A stretch of DNA of 64,000 nt. Origin: Roseiarcus sp963765375 (lineage in GTDB: Bacteria; Pseudomonadota; Alphaproteobacteria; Rhizobiales; Beijerinckiaceae). Positions 53,754 through 62,883 of the stretch are shown piece by piece. The notes under the pieces are model-generated. The model did not search any database. It had not been told where the DNA came from and saw nothing but the letters and a program-made list of their open reading frames with translations. Made by a program: the position numbers and the translations under genes. Where the stretch lies: positions 310,001-374,000 of the forward strand of contig CAVXVZ010000005.1 in the NCBI GenBank assembly GCA_963765375.1, written 5' to 3'. Positions within the stretch are counted from its first letter, which is position 1. The number at the start of each line of letters is the position of its first letter.

Positions 53754-54754
53754 GAGGCGGCTCCGGGCGCTGAGACCTTCCGTGGCGCCCCGGAGACAAG
53801 GGGGGTCAGACACCGGGCGTAGCCGAGCGCAGCCTCCGCTCGCTGCGGCGAGAGATGGCGGCAGGCGTCGACCACAAAGGCGCAGCGCGGCGAAAAGGCG
53901 CAGCCGCGCGGCCGATCGAACTGCCCGGGCACGACGCCGGGAATCGCCGGCAGGCGACGTTGCGTCGCCCGCTCCGGCAACGCCGCCAGGAGCGCCGCCG
54001 TATAGGGATGATGCGGATCCGCAAACAGGTCGCGGGTGACGTTCATCTCCATCTCATGGCCGGCGTAGAGGACGATGACGCGGTCGGCGGTTTCGGCGAC
54101 AACACCCATGTCGTGGGTGATGAGTACGAGCCCCATGCCATTGTCGCGCTTGAGCCGCATCAGAAGATCCAGAATTTGCGCCTGGATGGTCACGTCGAGC
54201 GCCGTCGTCGGCTCGTCGGCGATCAGGAGCTTCGGCCGGCAGGCGAGCGCCATCGCGATCATGACCCGCTGGCTCATCCCGCCCGAAAGCTGATGAGGAA
54301 AAGCTCGCGCCCGGCGCGCGGGATCGGGAATGCCGACCTCGGCCAAAAGCTCGACGATGCGCCGGCCGCGTTCGGCGCGAGTGAGGCCAAGGTGCGTCTT
54401 CAGCGCTTCATCAATCTGAAAGCCGACGGTGAAGCAGGGATTGAGCGACGACATGGGCTCCTGGAAGATCATCGCCATGTCCTTGCCGGCGATGCGACGC
54501 CGCTGGTTGGCGCTCATCGACAGGAGATCGGCGCCGTCGAAGGCCATGCGGTCGGCGGCGACCGTCGCGCCCGGAGGCAGGAGGCCCATCGCCGCCAGCA
54601 TCGCCACCGACTTGCCGGAACCGGATTCGCCAACGATCGCCAACACTTCGTTGCTCTTGAGGGTGAGGTCGAGGCCGTCCACCGCCTTGAACGCTCCGTG
54701 CAGGGTGGCGAAGGAAACGGAGAGGTTGCGGATTTCCAGCAGATCCTCCGCCAT
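53750..54754 (-). CDS. dppD: Dipeptide/oligopeptide ABC transporter ATPase (DppD-like)
   Basis: 334 residues from the ATG at 54754, which overlaps the dppC stop by one base. MAEDLLEIRNLSVSFATLHG is the start. Walker A VGESGSGKSVAMLAAMGLLP, signature HQLSGGMSQRVMIAMALACR, Walker B LLIADEPTTALDVTIQAQIL. The C-terminal peptide-ATPase motif reads GCAFSPRCAFVVDACRHLSP. It hydrolyses ATP at the cytoplasmic face of the transporter together with the DppF-like subunit. Confidence 0.93.
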
Positions 54755-55680
54755 CAGCTTCGCCGCATCTTGGGATCGAGCGCGTCGCGTAGGCCGTCGC
54801 CGGTCAGATTGATCGCGAGCACGGTGATGAGGATGGCCAGGCCGGGAAGGGTGACGATCCAGGGATCGGAGCGAATGAATTCGCGCGAGTCGGCCAGCAT
54901 CGTGCCCCATTCCGGGGTCGGCGGCTGGGCGCCCAGCCCCAGGAAGCCGAGCGCCGCCGCCTCGAGGATGGCGCTCGACACGCCAAGCGCGGCTTGGACG
55001 ATGAGGGGGGCGAGGCAATTCGGCAATACCGTCGAATAGGCAAGCCTGAACGGCCCGACGCCGGCCACGCGCGCCGCGGTCACGTAGTCCTTGCTGAGTT
55101 CGCCAAGCGCCGAAGCGCGCGTGAGGCGCACGTATTGCGGCAGGTAGACGATGGTCACCGCGATGATGGTGTTGGCGAGGCTCGGCCCCAAAACGGCGAC
55201 GATGAGAACGGCAAGCACCAAGCTCGGGACGGCCAGAATCAGATCCATCAGCCGCGTTATCGCGACATCGACGATCGGACCGGTCATCGCGGCGGCGAGG
55301 CCGAGCGTGACGCCGATGACGAACGATACGCACATCACCGAGAGACCGATGAACAACGACACCCGCGCCCCGAAGATGAGACGCGACAGCATATCGTGCC
55401 CGTCCCCATCGGTTCCCAGCACAAAGCGCCAGGAACCGCCCGCCTCCCATACCGGCGGCGCCCGCACGGCGTCGCGGAACTGCTCGATCGGCGAATGAGG
55501 CGCGACCACATTCGCCCCCACGGCCAGCAGCACGACGAGGCCGAAGACCGCGAGGCCGAAAACGGCCCCCCGGTTTTCGCGGAACGCCGCCCAGAACGAC
55601 GCCAGCGGCGTGGGCTGAGCGAGGACCGCCGCCGCATCCTCTCCAATCGTCGCAGTGAGCGCGGCGGCGTCAGCGGCCAT
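54754..55680 (-). CDS. dppC: Dipeptide ABC transporter permease (DppC-like)
   Basis: 308 residues. An N-terminal cytoplasmic tail precedes the first helix (GLAVFGLVVLLAVGANVVAP). The core is five to six helices with the RFVLGTDGDGHDMLSRLIFG block of DppC/OppC permeases and the EAA loop TAARVAGVGPFRLAYSTVLP. It partners DppB in the membrane. The start overlaps dppB by 11 bases. Confidence 0.92.
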   Translation of the reverse strand: MAADAAALTATIGEDAAAVLAQPTPLASFWAAFRENRGAVFGLAVFGLVVLLAVGANVVAPHSPIEQFRDAVRAPPVWEAGGSWRFVLGTDGDGHDMLSRLIFGARVSLFIGLSVMCVSFVIGVTLGLAAAMTGPIVDVAITRLMDLILAVPSLVLAVLIVAVLGPSLANTIIAVTIVYLPQYVRLTRASALGELSKDYVTAARVAGVGPFRLAYSTVLPNCLAPLIVQAALGVSSAILEAAALGFLGLGAQPPTPEWGTMLADSREFIRSDPWIVTLPGLAILITVLAINLTGDGLRDALDPKMRRS

Positions 55681-56683
55681 GACAAATCCGCGGATCGATG
55701 ACGCCGTAGACGAGATCGACGATCAGGTTGACCCCGATGACGACGGTCGAGATCAGCATGACGCCCCCCTGCAGCGCCGGATAGTCGCGCCGGCCGATCG
55801 AATCGATGAGCCAATGGCCGACGCCCGGCCAGGAGAAGATGGTCTCCGTCAGCACCGCCCCGGCCATCAGGCCGGAAATTGAAAGGCCAATCACCGTCAC
55901 CACCGGCAACAGCGCGTTGCGCAAGGCGTGCACCCCGATGACCCGGCGCGGCGCGAGTCCCTTGGCGCGCGCGGTGCGCACGTAATCCTCGTTCAAAACT
56001 TCGAGCATCGAGGAGCGGGTCATGCGGGCGATGACGGCGAGCGGCACGGTGCCGAGCACGATCGCCGGCAGCACGAGATGGCGCAGCGCGTCCACGAACG
56101 CGCCCGGCTGATCGGACAGGAGCGCATCGATGGTCATGAAGCCGGTCGGCTGATCGAACGAGTAGTTGATCAGGTCGATGCGGCCCGAGACCGGCAGAAG
56201 CCCAAGCCTGACCGAGACGAACATGATGAGCAGCAGCCCCCACCAGAAGATCGGCATCGAATAGCCGAACAGCGAAATGGTCATCAGCGCCTGGTCATAG
56301 ACGCCGCCACGCTTGACCGCGGCGAACGCCCCGGCCGGCACGCCGACCGCAATCGCGAACGCCATGGCGAAGAACGACAGTTCGAGCGTCGCCGGGAACA
56401 GGGTCAGGAACTCGGTCAGCACTTTCTGCGACGACGACAGCGAGACGCCGAAGTCGCCATGCGCGAGGCGCCAGACATAGTCGAGAAACTGCTTCCAGAC
56501 CGGCTGGTCGAGGCCGAGTTCGTGACGGAAATAGGCCAGCCTCTCCGCCGACATGCCGTGCTCGCCGGTCCTGACCTCAACCGGATCGCCCGGCACGAGG
56601 CGGATGGCGACGAAAGTCAGGAACATCAGCGCCAGGAAGGTCGGGATGGTCAGCGCGACGCGGCGAAGGAAATAGGCGAACAT
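55670..56683 (-). CDS. dppB: Dipeptide ABC transporter permease (DppB-like)
   Basis: 337 residues. FAYFLRRVALTIPTFLALMF is the opening helix of DppB/OppB-type permeases and RLVPGDPVEVRTGEHGMSAE follows. The EAA loop reads YVRTARAKGLAPRRVIGVHA, and the C-terminal helix ends in VIDPRI. It forms the translocation path with DppC and lies 60 bases after the binding-protein gene. Confidence 0.92.
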   Translation of the reverse strand: MFAYFLRRVALTIPTFLALMFLTFVAIRLVPGDPVEVRTGEHGMSAERLAYFRHELGLDQPVWKQFLDYVWRLAHGDFGVSLSSSQKVLTEFLTLFPATLELSFFAMAFAIAVGVPAGAFAAVKRGGVYDQALMTISLFGYSMPIFWWGLLLIMFVSVRLGLLPVSGRIDLINYSFDQPTGFMTIDALLSDQPGAFVDALRHLVLPAIVLGTVPLAVIARMTRSSMLEVLNEDYVRTARAKGLAPRRVIGVHALRNALLPVVTVIGLSISGLMAGAVLTETIFSWPGVGHWLIDSIGRRDYPALQGGVMLISTVVIGVNLIVDLVYGVIDPRICHGR

Positions 56684-56743
56684 GGCCGATCCGAAAACGA
56701 CGGGCTCCGCCCCTGATAGGACGCGCCGGAGCCCGAACCGGCC

Positions 56744-58333
56744 TTACTGGAGGTCGACGCCTTCGAACGCGTGGGTCCCAAGCGGGCTCTGCTTGTAACC
56801 GGTCACATTCGAGCGCATGGCTTCGAACACGATCGAATGCGCGAGGAGAAGCTCGGGGGCCTCGGCGTGCTCGATCTCCTGCATGCGCGAATAGAGTTTC
56901 GCCCGCTCTGCCTGGTCGGAGATCAGGCGCGCCTTCACGAGCAGGTCGTCGAATTCAGCATTGCACCATTTGGCCGCGTTGTTCGCGGCCGGTTTCCCCT
57001 CGGGACAGCTTCGCAGGAAGAAGAAGTTGTCGGGATCCCCGTTATCGCCGGTCCAGCCGTATTGGGCCGTTATCGGTTCGCCGTTCGACAGGCGCTTGCG
57101 ATACTCGCCCCACTCGTAGGTGACGAGCTTGGCGTTGACGCCGATCTTGGCGAGATCCGCCTGCATCATCTCGCCAATGCGCTTGCCGTTGGGATTATAG
57201 GGTCGCGACACCGGCATGTACCAGAGATCGATGTCGAGGGGCGTCTTGACGCCGGCCGTAGCCAGTATCGTCTTGGCCTTCTCCGGGTCGTAAGGCACGT
57301 CGGGAATCTTGTCGTTAAAGGACCACATGGTTGGCGGGATGAGCGTCGTCGCCTTCGATCCGGCGCCGAGATAGACGTCCTTGATGATCGCGTCCCGGTC
57401 GATCGCCATCGACAAAGCCTGGCGCACTTCCCTCTTGTCGAACGGCGGCTTGGTGGCGTTGAACGCCCAATACGCGACGTTGAGACCCGGCATGTTGATC
57501 ACCTTGAGCGAAGGATCCTTCTCCATCTCCTCGAGGTCGGCGGGTCGCGGATAAGCGTTGATGTGGCATTCGCCGGCTTTGAGCTTGGCGTAGCGGGCTG
57601 TCGCGTCGGGGGTAATGGCAAAGACGAGGTCGTCGACCAGCGCCTTTTCGCCATAATAATCCTTGTTCGCCTTGTAACGGATGACGGAATCCTTCTGATA
57701 GGCGACGAACGAGAACGGGCCAGTGCCAACCGGCGCCTGGTCGAACTGCTCGGGCGTCCCCTTCTTGAGCAGGAAGTCGGCGTATTCGGCCGAGCCGATC
57801 GCCATGAAGTCCATCGCCAGATTGGCGAGGATGGCGACGTTCGGCGTCTTGAGTTTCATGACGACGGTGTAATCGTCTGTTTTCTCGACCGAATCGAGCA
57901 GCTTCGGCATATCCATGTCGTCGAAATAGTCATATTTGCCGCCGGAGACCTTGTAATAGGGGTTGTCGGGCTTCCACTGCCGGTTGATCGAGAACAAGAC
58001 GTCGTCGGCGTTGAAGTCTCGCGTCGGCTTGAAGTCTTTGATCGAATGAAATTTCACGCCCTTGCGCAGATGGAAGGTGATCGTCTTGCCGCCGTCCGTG
58101 ACCTCCCAGCTCTCGGCGAGGCCGGGGACGACCTCGGTCGTGCCGCGCTTGAACTCGGTCAGGCGGTTGTAGACCGGGCGCGCTGCGTCGAAGCTGGTGC
58201 CGGTGGTATTGATCGCCGGGGTGAAATTCTCCGGGCTGCCTTCCGAGCAATAGACCAGGGTCTTGGCAGAAGCTAAGCCCGCGCTCGCGAGCAAGGCGGC
58301 CAGTCCGACGCCGGCAAAGGTGAGGGCTTTCAT
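56744..58333 (-). CDS. dppA: Peptide ABC transporter substrate-binding protein (DppA-like)
   Basis: 529 residues from the ATG at 58333. The frame is open upstream but without homology. Signal peptide KALTFAGVGLAALLASAGLA with cleavage near ASA-K. SBP_bac_5 family: LVYCSEGSPENFTPAINTTG, then YNRLTEFKRGTTEVVPGLAE and TFHLRKGVKFHS. The late segments include YGWTGDNGDPDNFFFLRSC and VTGYKQSPLGTHAFEGVDLQ. It captures dipeptides or a related ligand in the periplasm. It is the first gene of a run continuing with dppBCDF, a GMC oxidase and mmcB. It has no T-rich terminator before dppB. Confidence 0.93.
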   Translation of the reverse strand: MKALTFAGVGLAALLASAGLASAKTLVYCSEGSPENFTPAINTTGTSFDAARPVYNRLTEFKRGTTEVVPGLAESWEVTDGGKTITFHLRKGVKFHSIKDFKPTRDFNADDVLFSINRQWKPDNPYYKVSGGKYDYFDDMDMPKLLDSVEKTDDYTVVMKLKTPNVAILANLAMDFMAIGSAEYADFLLKKGTPEQFDQAPVGTGPFSFVAYQKDSVIRYKANKDYYGEKALVDDLVFAITPDATARYAKLKAGECHINAYPRPADLEEMEKDPSLKVINMPGLNVAYWAFNATKPPFDKREVRQALSMAIDRDAIIKDVYLGAGSKATTLIPPTMWSFNDKIPDVPYDPEKAKTILATAGVKTPLDIDLWYMPVSRPYNPNGKRIGEMMQADLAKIGVNAKLVTYEWGEYRKRLSNGEPITAQYGWTGDNGDPDNFFFLRSCPEGKPAANNAAKWCNAEFDDLLVKARLISDQAERAKLYSRMQEIEHAEAPELLLAHSIVFEAMRSNVTGYKQSPLGTHAFEGVDLQ

Positions 58334-58394
58334 CCGTGTCCTCCTGACATGGGCTTGCACAATGAGCGCCCGATATCGAAGCCCTTTTTCGCTT

Positions 58395-59390
58395 TCAGCG
58401 CAATGGCCGTCGCGCGCTGTTGTCTGCATTATCGGCGTTCTCATCCGCCCCTGCCGCGTCGTTCAGCGGATGCAGATCGCGCACCATCGCCTTGGCGCGT
58501 TCGTCGAGCACATGGGTATAGATCTGGGTGGTCGAAATGTCGGCGTGGCCGAGCAGGTCCTGGACCACGCGGAGGTCGGCGCCGTTCTGCAAGAGATGGC
58601 TGGCAAAGGCGTGGCGCAGCACGTGCGGGCTCACGCGCTTCGAGTCAATTCCCGCGGCGGCGGCGACGCGCTTGAGATCGCGGGCGAAGGCCTGGCGCGT
58701 CAAATGGCCACTCGCGCTCGTGGCGGGAAAGAGCCACGGACCCGTCGCCGCGCCGGGGGCGGCTTGATCGAGCAGCGCCCGAAACGCCGTCATCGCAGCG
58801 CGTGCGGGACCGGAAAGCGGCGCAAGGCGCTCCTTGCCGCCCTTGCCGGTGACCGCGATCAGCGGCGTCTTGGCGGTCGCCGCCGACTTCTTGAGACTCA
58901 GCGCTTCCGACACTCTGAGCCCCGATGCATAGATAAGCTCGATCAGGCAGGCGATGCGCGCCGCATCCAGCCGCTCGCGCACTGGACGCTCCGTGGCGTC
59001 GAGGCCCTCCCGCGCAGTCGCGATCAGGCGCTCGACCTCGGCCATGCTCAGGAGCTTGGGCAGCGGGCGCGACCTTCGGGGGCCTTCGATCGCCAGCGTC
59101 GGATCGTCGCGGCGCCATCCTTCGGCGTAAAGAAACTTATGAAATTGACGAATCGCCGACAGGCGGCGGGCGAGCGATGCGGCGCTCAACGACTGCGCGC
59201 CGCGCGCTGCGAGAAACCCGCGCACTGACGACGCGTCCGCGTTCAGCGCATCCGTGCCCTTGGCGGCGAGATAGGCTTCATAGTCGGCGAGATCGCGCCG
59301 ATAGGCCTCGATCGTATTCAAGCTCGCCCCGCGTTCGGAGGCGAGCGCGTCGAGAAAGCCGGTGACGTGAGAGGCCGCCCGCGACTTCAT
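58395..59390 (-). CDS. xerD: Site-specific tyrosine recombinase XerD
   Basis: 331 residues, slightly longer than the usual 300. SAM-like N-domain FLDALASERGASLNTIEAYR, catalytic Arg in ASGLRVSEALSLKKS, Lys in VTGKGGKERLAPLSG, the HxxR pair in SPHVLRHAFASHLLQNGADL, and His and Tyr in LLGHADISTTQIYTHVLDER. It resolves chromosome dimers at dif with XerC. The C-terminal 20 residues are an unusual acidic/Arg tail (DENADNADNSARRPLR). It is on the minus strand, just before ruvB in the reading direction after an 8-base gap. Confidence 0.92.
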   Translation of the reverse strand: MKSRAASHVTGFLDALASERGASLNTIEAYRRDLADYEAYLAAKGTDALNADASSVRGFLAARGAQSLSAASLARRLSAIRQFHKFLYAEGWRRDDPTLAIEGPRRSRPLPKLLSMAEVERLIATAREGLDATERPVRERLDAARIACLIELIYASGLRVSEALSLKKSAATAKTPLIAVTGKGGKERLAPLSGPARAAMTAFRALLDQAAPGAATGPWLFPATSASGHLTRQAFARDLKRVAAAAGIDSKRVSPHVLRHAFASHLLQNGADLRVVQDLLGHADISTTQIYTHVLDERAKAMVRDLHPLNDAAGADENADNADNSARRPLR

Positions 59391-59398
59391 TTTCGCGC

Positions 59399-60433
59399 CT
59401 AGTCCTCCTCGAACAGGTTGGGCTCCGGACCCACGCGGCGCGGCTCGGCCAGGCCGAGATGGCGGAAGGCGTGCGGCGTCAATAGCCGTCCGCGCGGCGT
59501 GCGCTGAACGAAGCCGAGTTGAATAAGGTAAGGCTCGATGATGTCCTCGATCGCGTCGCGGGGCTCGGAGAGCACGGCGGCGATGGTTTCAACGCCGACC
59601 GGGCCGCCGCTGAACTTGACCGCGATCGCGTCGAGATAGCGCCGATCCATCTGGTCGAGGCCGATCGCGTCGACGTCGAGCAGCTTGAGCGCGCGGTCGG
59701 CGAGGGCGCGCGTGACGCTCTTCGCTCCTTCGACCACGGCGAAATCGCGCACCCGCCTCAACAGGCGCCCGGCGATGCGCGGCGTCCCGCGCGAACGCCT
59801 GGCGATCTCGTTCGCGCCGTCGTCGGCAAGGGCAAGGCCGACCACCCTGGCGCTGCGGGCGACGATGCCCTGAAGCTCCTCGGTCGTATAGAAATTGAGC
59901 CGGATCGGAATGCCGAATCGGTCGCGCAGGGGAGTGGTCAGGAGCCCGGCGCGGGTCGTGGCGCCGATCAGCGTGAACCGGGCGAGGTCGATCTTCACCG
60001 AGCGCGCCGCCGGCCCGGCGCCGATCATGAGATCGAGCTGGAAGTCCTCCATCGCCGGATACAAGATCTCTTCCACCGCCGGATTGAGGCGGTGAATCTC
60101 GTCGATGAACAAGACGTCGCGCGGCTCGAGATTGGTGAGCTGCGCCGCCAGATCCCCAGCCTTGACGATGACCGGGCCCGAGGTCGAGCGGAAATTGACG
60201 CCGAGCTCGCGCGCCACGATCTGCGCCAGCGTCGTCTTGCCGAGTCCGGGCGGACCGACGAACAGCACGTGATCGAGCGCTTCGCCGCGCGATCGGGCCG
60301 ATTGGATGAACACGCCGAGGTTCTTGCGCGCCGCCTCCTGGCCAGCGAAATCGGCGAGGAGTTGCGGACGGATGGCCGGCTCGTCCTCGGGACGCTTGTC
60401 GGCCGAGACGAGACGGCGGGGGGCGTCGGCCAC
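59399..60433 (-). CDS. ruvB: Holliday junction branch migration helicase RuvB
   Basis: 344 residues from a GTG at 60433. AAA+ motor of RuvAB. Walker A FVGPPGLGKTTLAQIVAREL, Walker B DVLFIDEIHRLNPAVEEILY, and the sensor 1 block FTLIGATTRAGLLTTPLRDR. Sensor 2 reads RRSRGTPRIAGRLLRRVRDF and the winged-helix C-terminus ends LIQLGFVQRTPRGRLLTPHA. Only one base separates it from the upstream membrane-protein gene, so it depends on that transcription unit. In most relatives ruvB directly follows ruvA. Confidence 0.96.
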   Translation of the reverse strand: MADAPRRLVSADKRPEDEPAIRPQLLADFAGQEAARKNLGVFIQSARSRGEALDHVLFVGPPGLGKTTLAQIVARELGVNFRSTSGPVIVKAGDLAAQLTNLEPRDVLFIDEIHRLNPAVEEILYPAMEDFQLDLMIGAGPAARSVKIDLARFTLIGATTRAGLLTTPLRDRFGIPIRLNFYTTEELQGIVARSARVVGLALADDGANEIARRSRGTPRIAGRLLRRVRDFAVVEGAKSVTRALADRALKLLDVDAIGLDQMDRRYLDAIAVKFSGGPVGVETIAAVLSEPRDAIEDIIEPYLIQLGFVQRTPRGRLLTPHAFRHLGLAEPRRVGPEPNLFEED

Positions 60434-60434
60434 C

Positions 60435-60998
60435 TCAGACGCCTTCGCCCGGAGGAGCGGCGGCCTCCGGGCGCGCGTATTCCGGCTGCATGGTCAGGCC
60501 GACGAGGTTCGCGGCCGCGGCGCAAACAAAACCTGCGATCGCGCCGCAAGCGACGAAGGCATGGCCGAGCGTCACTCCAATTCGATCGGGCGAAGCTGCG
60601 TCGATCCATTCGGTGGCCGGCGAGCCGCCGTCGGCCTCGACCGTCGCGCCCAGGGGCGCGAGGCGCGACGCCAGGCCGTAAGCGATCAGCCCACCGATCA
60701 GGGCGGCGACGAGCGCGCGCGGCCAGCGCGCGGGCGCGGCAGCGTCCCAAAGCGCATAGAGAAAGCCGGTCGCCGCGGCCGGTCCAATCCCGACGACATA
60801 GGCCGCGATCAATCCGATGGCGTGGCCAAACAAAGCGGCGATCAAGACCAGAAGCGCGATCGTGTCGGGCGTGATCGTTGGCTTGAAAACCACCGAAAGC
60901 GGAATGAACATCGCACCGCCGACTGCCGGGCCCAAGGCAGCGAACAGCGCGACGATGCCGATCATCGGGAGAAAGAAGGGGCGCGCCGGCTCGGTCAT
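60435..60998 (-). CDS. Small membrane protein of unknown function between vapC and ruvB
   Basis: 187 residues from the ATG at 60998, which overlaps vapC by 4 bases (ATGA). At least four hydrophobic segments are seen: FLPMIGIVALFAALGPAVGG, IALLVLIAALFGHAIGLIAA, ALVAALIGGLIAYGLASRLA, and VACGAIAGFVCAAAANLVGL. The third and fourth are separated by an acidic loop. No signature was recognised. Its 1-base spacing to ruvB makes it part of the ruv unit. It may be a normal local gene or cargo acquired with the vapBC pair. Confidence 0.65.
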   Translation of the reverse strand: MTEPARPFFLPMIGIVALFAALGPAVGGAMFIPLSVVFKPTITPDTIALLVLIAALFGHAIGLIAAYVVGIGPAAATGFLYALWDAAAPARWPRALVAALIGGLIAYGLASRLAPLGATVEADGGSPATEWIDAASPDRIGVTLGHAFVACGAIAGFVCAAAANLVGLTMQPEYARPEAAAPPGEGV

Positions 60999-61375
60999 CG
61001 CGCGCCTTTGGCGAAATAGACAACCTGCGGCAGTTCGGCGAAATGGGCGTCGCAAGTGAGCAGGTCGGCGCCGGTGTCGATTGCAGTGGCGTAGATGATC
61101 GAGTCCGCCATCGCGAGCCCATATCTGCTCGCGTAATCGACGGCCTTGGTCGCTACCTCCGTGTCCAAGAATCTGACCACGAGCTGGGTCGAGAAGGCGA
61201 TCGTCGAAGCTGCGACGGCTGTGGACATCTCCCGGGTCAGCCAGCGGGCGAGTTCATATTGAACAATGGTCGGCACAACCCACTGATCGTTTGGCGGCAG
61301 TTCGTCAGCCACGCTCTCTCCGGTCTCGGATCCGAGAATCCATTCGATCCAAGCGGACGTGTCGACGACCCGCAT
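60995..61375 (-). CDS. vapC: VapC-type PIN-domain toxin
   Basis: 126 residues. PIN-domain ribonuclease with catalytic acids Asp in RVVDTSAWIEW, Glu in TIVQYELARWLTREM, Asp in GLAMADSIIYATAI and Asp in LLTCDAHFAELP. This is the usual quartet, so it looks active. VapC toxins cleave tRNA or rRNA and are blocked by VapB. It starts inside the TGATG overlap with the antitoxin and overlaps the membrane protein downstream. Confidence 0.93.
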   Translation of the reverse strand: MRVVDTSAWIEWILGSETGESVADELPPNDQWVVPTIVQYELARWLTREMSTAVAASTIAFSTQLVVRFLDTEVATKAVDYASRYGLAMADSIIYATAIDTGADLLTCDAHFAELPQVVYFAKGAR

Positions 61376-61587
61376 CAGTAGCGATCATTCCGGTCCCGAT
61401 ATCCTTCCGGATTAGCGCCGCGCGCCATACCCGCCAGCTCCTCCCGCTCGGGAATCGGGACCATCAGGACGCCGTCTGCTTTGGCGATGAATGCGATCTT
61501 CTGACCTGGCCGCCAAGCCATTCGCTCACGGACAGCCTTCGGAATCAGAACCTGGTACTTGGATGAAATCTTCGATGAGGCGGTCAT
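61375..61587 (-). CDS. vapB: VapB-type (AbrB/SpoVT swapped-hairpin) antitoxin
   Basis: 70 residues. AbrB/MazE-type N-terminal DNA-binding hairpin SSKISSKYQVLIPKAVRERM, then AWRPGQKIAFIAKADGVLM, and an acidic C-terminal arm (EELAGMARGANPEGYRDRND) that should wrap VapC. It lies 43 bases downstream of ruvA on the same strand, with an A+T-rich gap that can hold its own promoter and operator. The pair has entered the ruv operon. Confidence 0.92.
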   Translation of the reverse strand: MTASSKISSKYQVLIPKAVRERMAWRPGQKIAFIAKADGVLMVPIPEREELAGMARGANPEGYRDRNDRY

Positions 61588-61630
61588 ATTTTTACCTTTC
61601 GATCATCGATCACGATAACGCAAAATCATC

Positions 61631-62245
61631 TCACTGCGCCAGCTCCTTCAAGCCGGCGCGAACCAGCGCGGCGGTCTGAGCGTCTTGCCCAAGCTGAGCC
61701 GAAATCCTGGCGACCGCGGCGGCAGCCTGCGGCTGGCCGTAGCCGAGGCCGACCAGGGCGAGGATCGCGTCCTCGGCCGCCCTGCTAAGCCTGGAAGCGC
61801 GTTCGCGGCCGGTCTCCGCGCCGGCGAAATCGGGGTCGGCGGAAGCCGGCGCCTTATCCTTGAGCTCCAGCACCAGCCGGGCGGCGAGCTTCGGGCCAAC
61901 CCCTGGCGCGCGGGCCATCATCGCCCTGTCCTGCCGGGCGACGGCGACACTCAGCGCTTCTGTCGACAACGCGCCGAGAATGCCGAGCGCAACCTTGGCG
62001 CCAACCCCCTGCACGCTTTGCAGGAGACGAAACCAGTCGCGCTCCGTGGCGGTGAGGAAGCCATAAAGCCTGATCGCATCTTCGCGCACATGGGTCTCGA
62101 TGAGGAGTTCCGCGGCCTCCCCGGCCGCGGGCAGCGCCCGCAGGGTTCGGGCGGAAGCGGCGACGAGATAGCCGACGCCGTTGACGTCGAGGATCAGAGT
62201 TTCGTCGTCCACGCTGTCGACCATCCCCCGGAGCTTGCCGATCAT
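61631..62245 (-). CDS. ruvA: Holliday junction DNA-binding protein RuvA
   Basis: 204 residues. Domain I MIGKLRGMVDSVDDETLILD with VNGVGYLVAAS, the two helix-hairpin-helix motifs (LQSVQGVGAKVALGILGALS and RAPGVGPKLAARLVLELKDK), and the flexible C-terminal RuvB-contact domain (AILALVGLGYGQPQAAAAVA). It overlaps ruvC by 4 bases. Confidence 0.96.
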   Translation of the reverse strand: MIGKLRGMVDSVDDETLILDVNGVGYLVAASARTLRALPAAGEAAELLIETHVREDAIRLYGFLTATERDWFRLLQSVQGVGAKVALGILGALSTEALSVAVARQDRAMMARAPGVGPKLAARLVLELKDKAPASADPDFAGAETGRERASRLSRAAEDAILALVGLGYGQPQAAAAVARISAQLGQDAQTAALVRAGLKELAQ

Positions 62246-62745
62246 GCCGCCCCTCGCGCGCGCGCCGCCCGATGCTGAGCGTGGCAGAGAGCGACCGCGA
62301 GCGCGTCGGAAGCGTCCGGAGTCGCCGCGGTCGAGGCGGGGAGCAACATCTTGACCATCATCGCCACCTGCCGCTTTTCCGCATGGCCGACTCCCACCAC
62401 GGTCTTCTTGATCAGGTTGGCGGCGTATTCAGCGACCGGCAGGCCGGTCAGGGCCAGCGAAGCGAGAGCGACGCCGCGCGCCTGACCGAGCTTCAGCGCC
62501 GATTGCGGGTCGCGATTGACGAAGATCTCCTCGATCGCCGCCTCGTTAGGCCCCTCGCGCTCGACGAGCTCGATGAGCGAGCGATGGATCGCGGCCAGCC
62601 GTCCGGCGAGCGAGGCTGCGGCGTCGGTCTCGATCGAGCCGCAGCCGAGGAAGCTCAGCCGCGACCCGGCCGCCTCGATCACGCCCCATCCGGTCGTGCG
62701 CAAGCCTGGATCGACGCCGAGAATGCGAATCGCGCCGATGGTCAT
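62242..62745 (-). CDS. ruvC: Holliday junction resolvase RuvC
   Basis: 167 residues from the ATG at 62745. The frame is open upstream but without homology. RNase H-like resolvase: first Asp in IRILGVDPGLRTTGWGVIEA, Glu in EAAIEEIFVNRDPQSALKLG, and the C-terminal pair in PDASDALAVALCHAQHR. The ANLIKKTVVGVGHAEKRQV basic loop is intact. It is the first gene of the ruv unit and divergent from rnhB. Confidence 0.95.
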   Translation of the reverse strand: MTIGAIRILGVDPGLRTTGWGVIEAAGSRLSFLGCGSIETDAAASLAGRLAAIHRSLIELVEREGPNEAAIEEIFVNRDPQSALKLGQARGVALASLALTGLPVAEYAANLIKKTVVGVGHAEKRQVAMMVKMLLPASTAATPDASDALAVALCHAQHRAARARGAA

Positions 62746-62883
62746 CGAACGTCTGATATACGAATTCCCGCGCCGGCGCATTTTGCGGCGCCTCTCGCGT
62801 TTCCACCGGCATTCCCGCCCGGCTCTATTGGCTTCGGCGCTGACGCCGCGATAGCCTTGCCACGAAACAAGCTGGAGCGATTC

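Noticed and set aside
53855..55039. 394-codon plus-strand frame antisense to dppD and dppC
   Set aside because: High-GC shadow of two well-supported transporter genes.
59519..60874. 451-codon plus-strand frame antisense to ruvB
   Set aside because: It mirrors ruvB codons, has no recognisable family and lacks a ribosome site.
62272..62883. N-terminal extension of rnhB across ruvC
   Set aside because: The frame is open but antisense to ruvC and lacks homology. The RNase HII domain starts after 62940.
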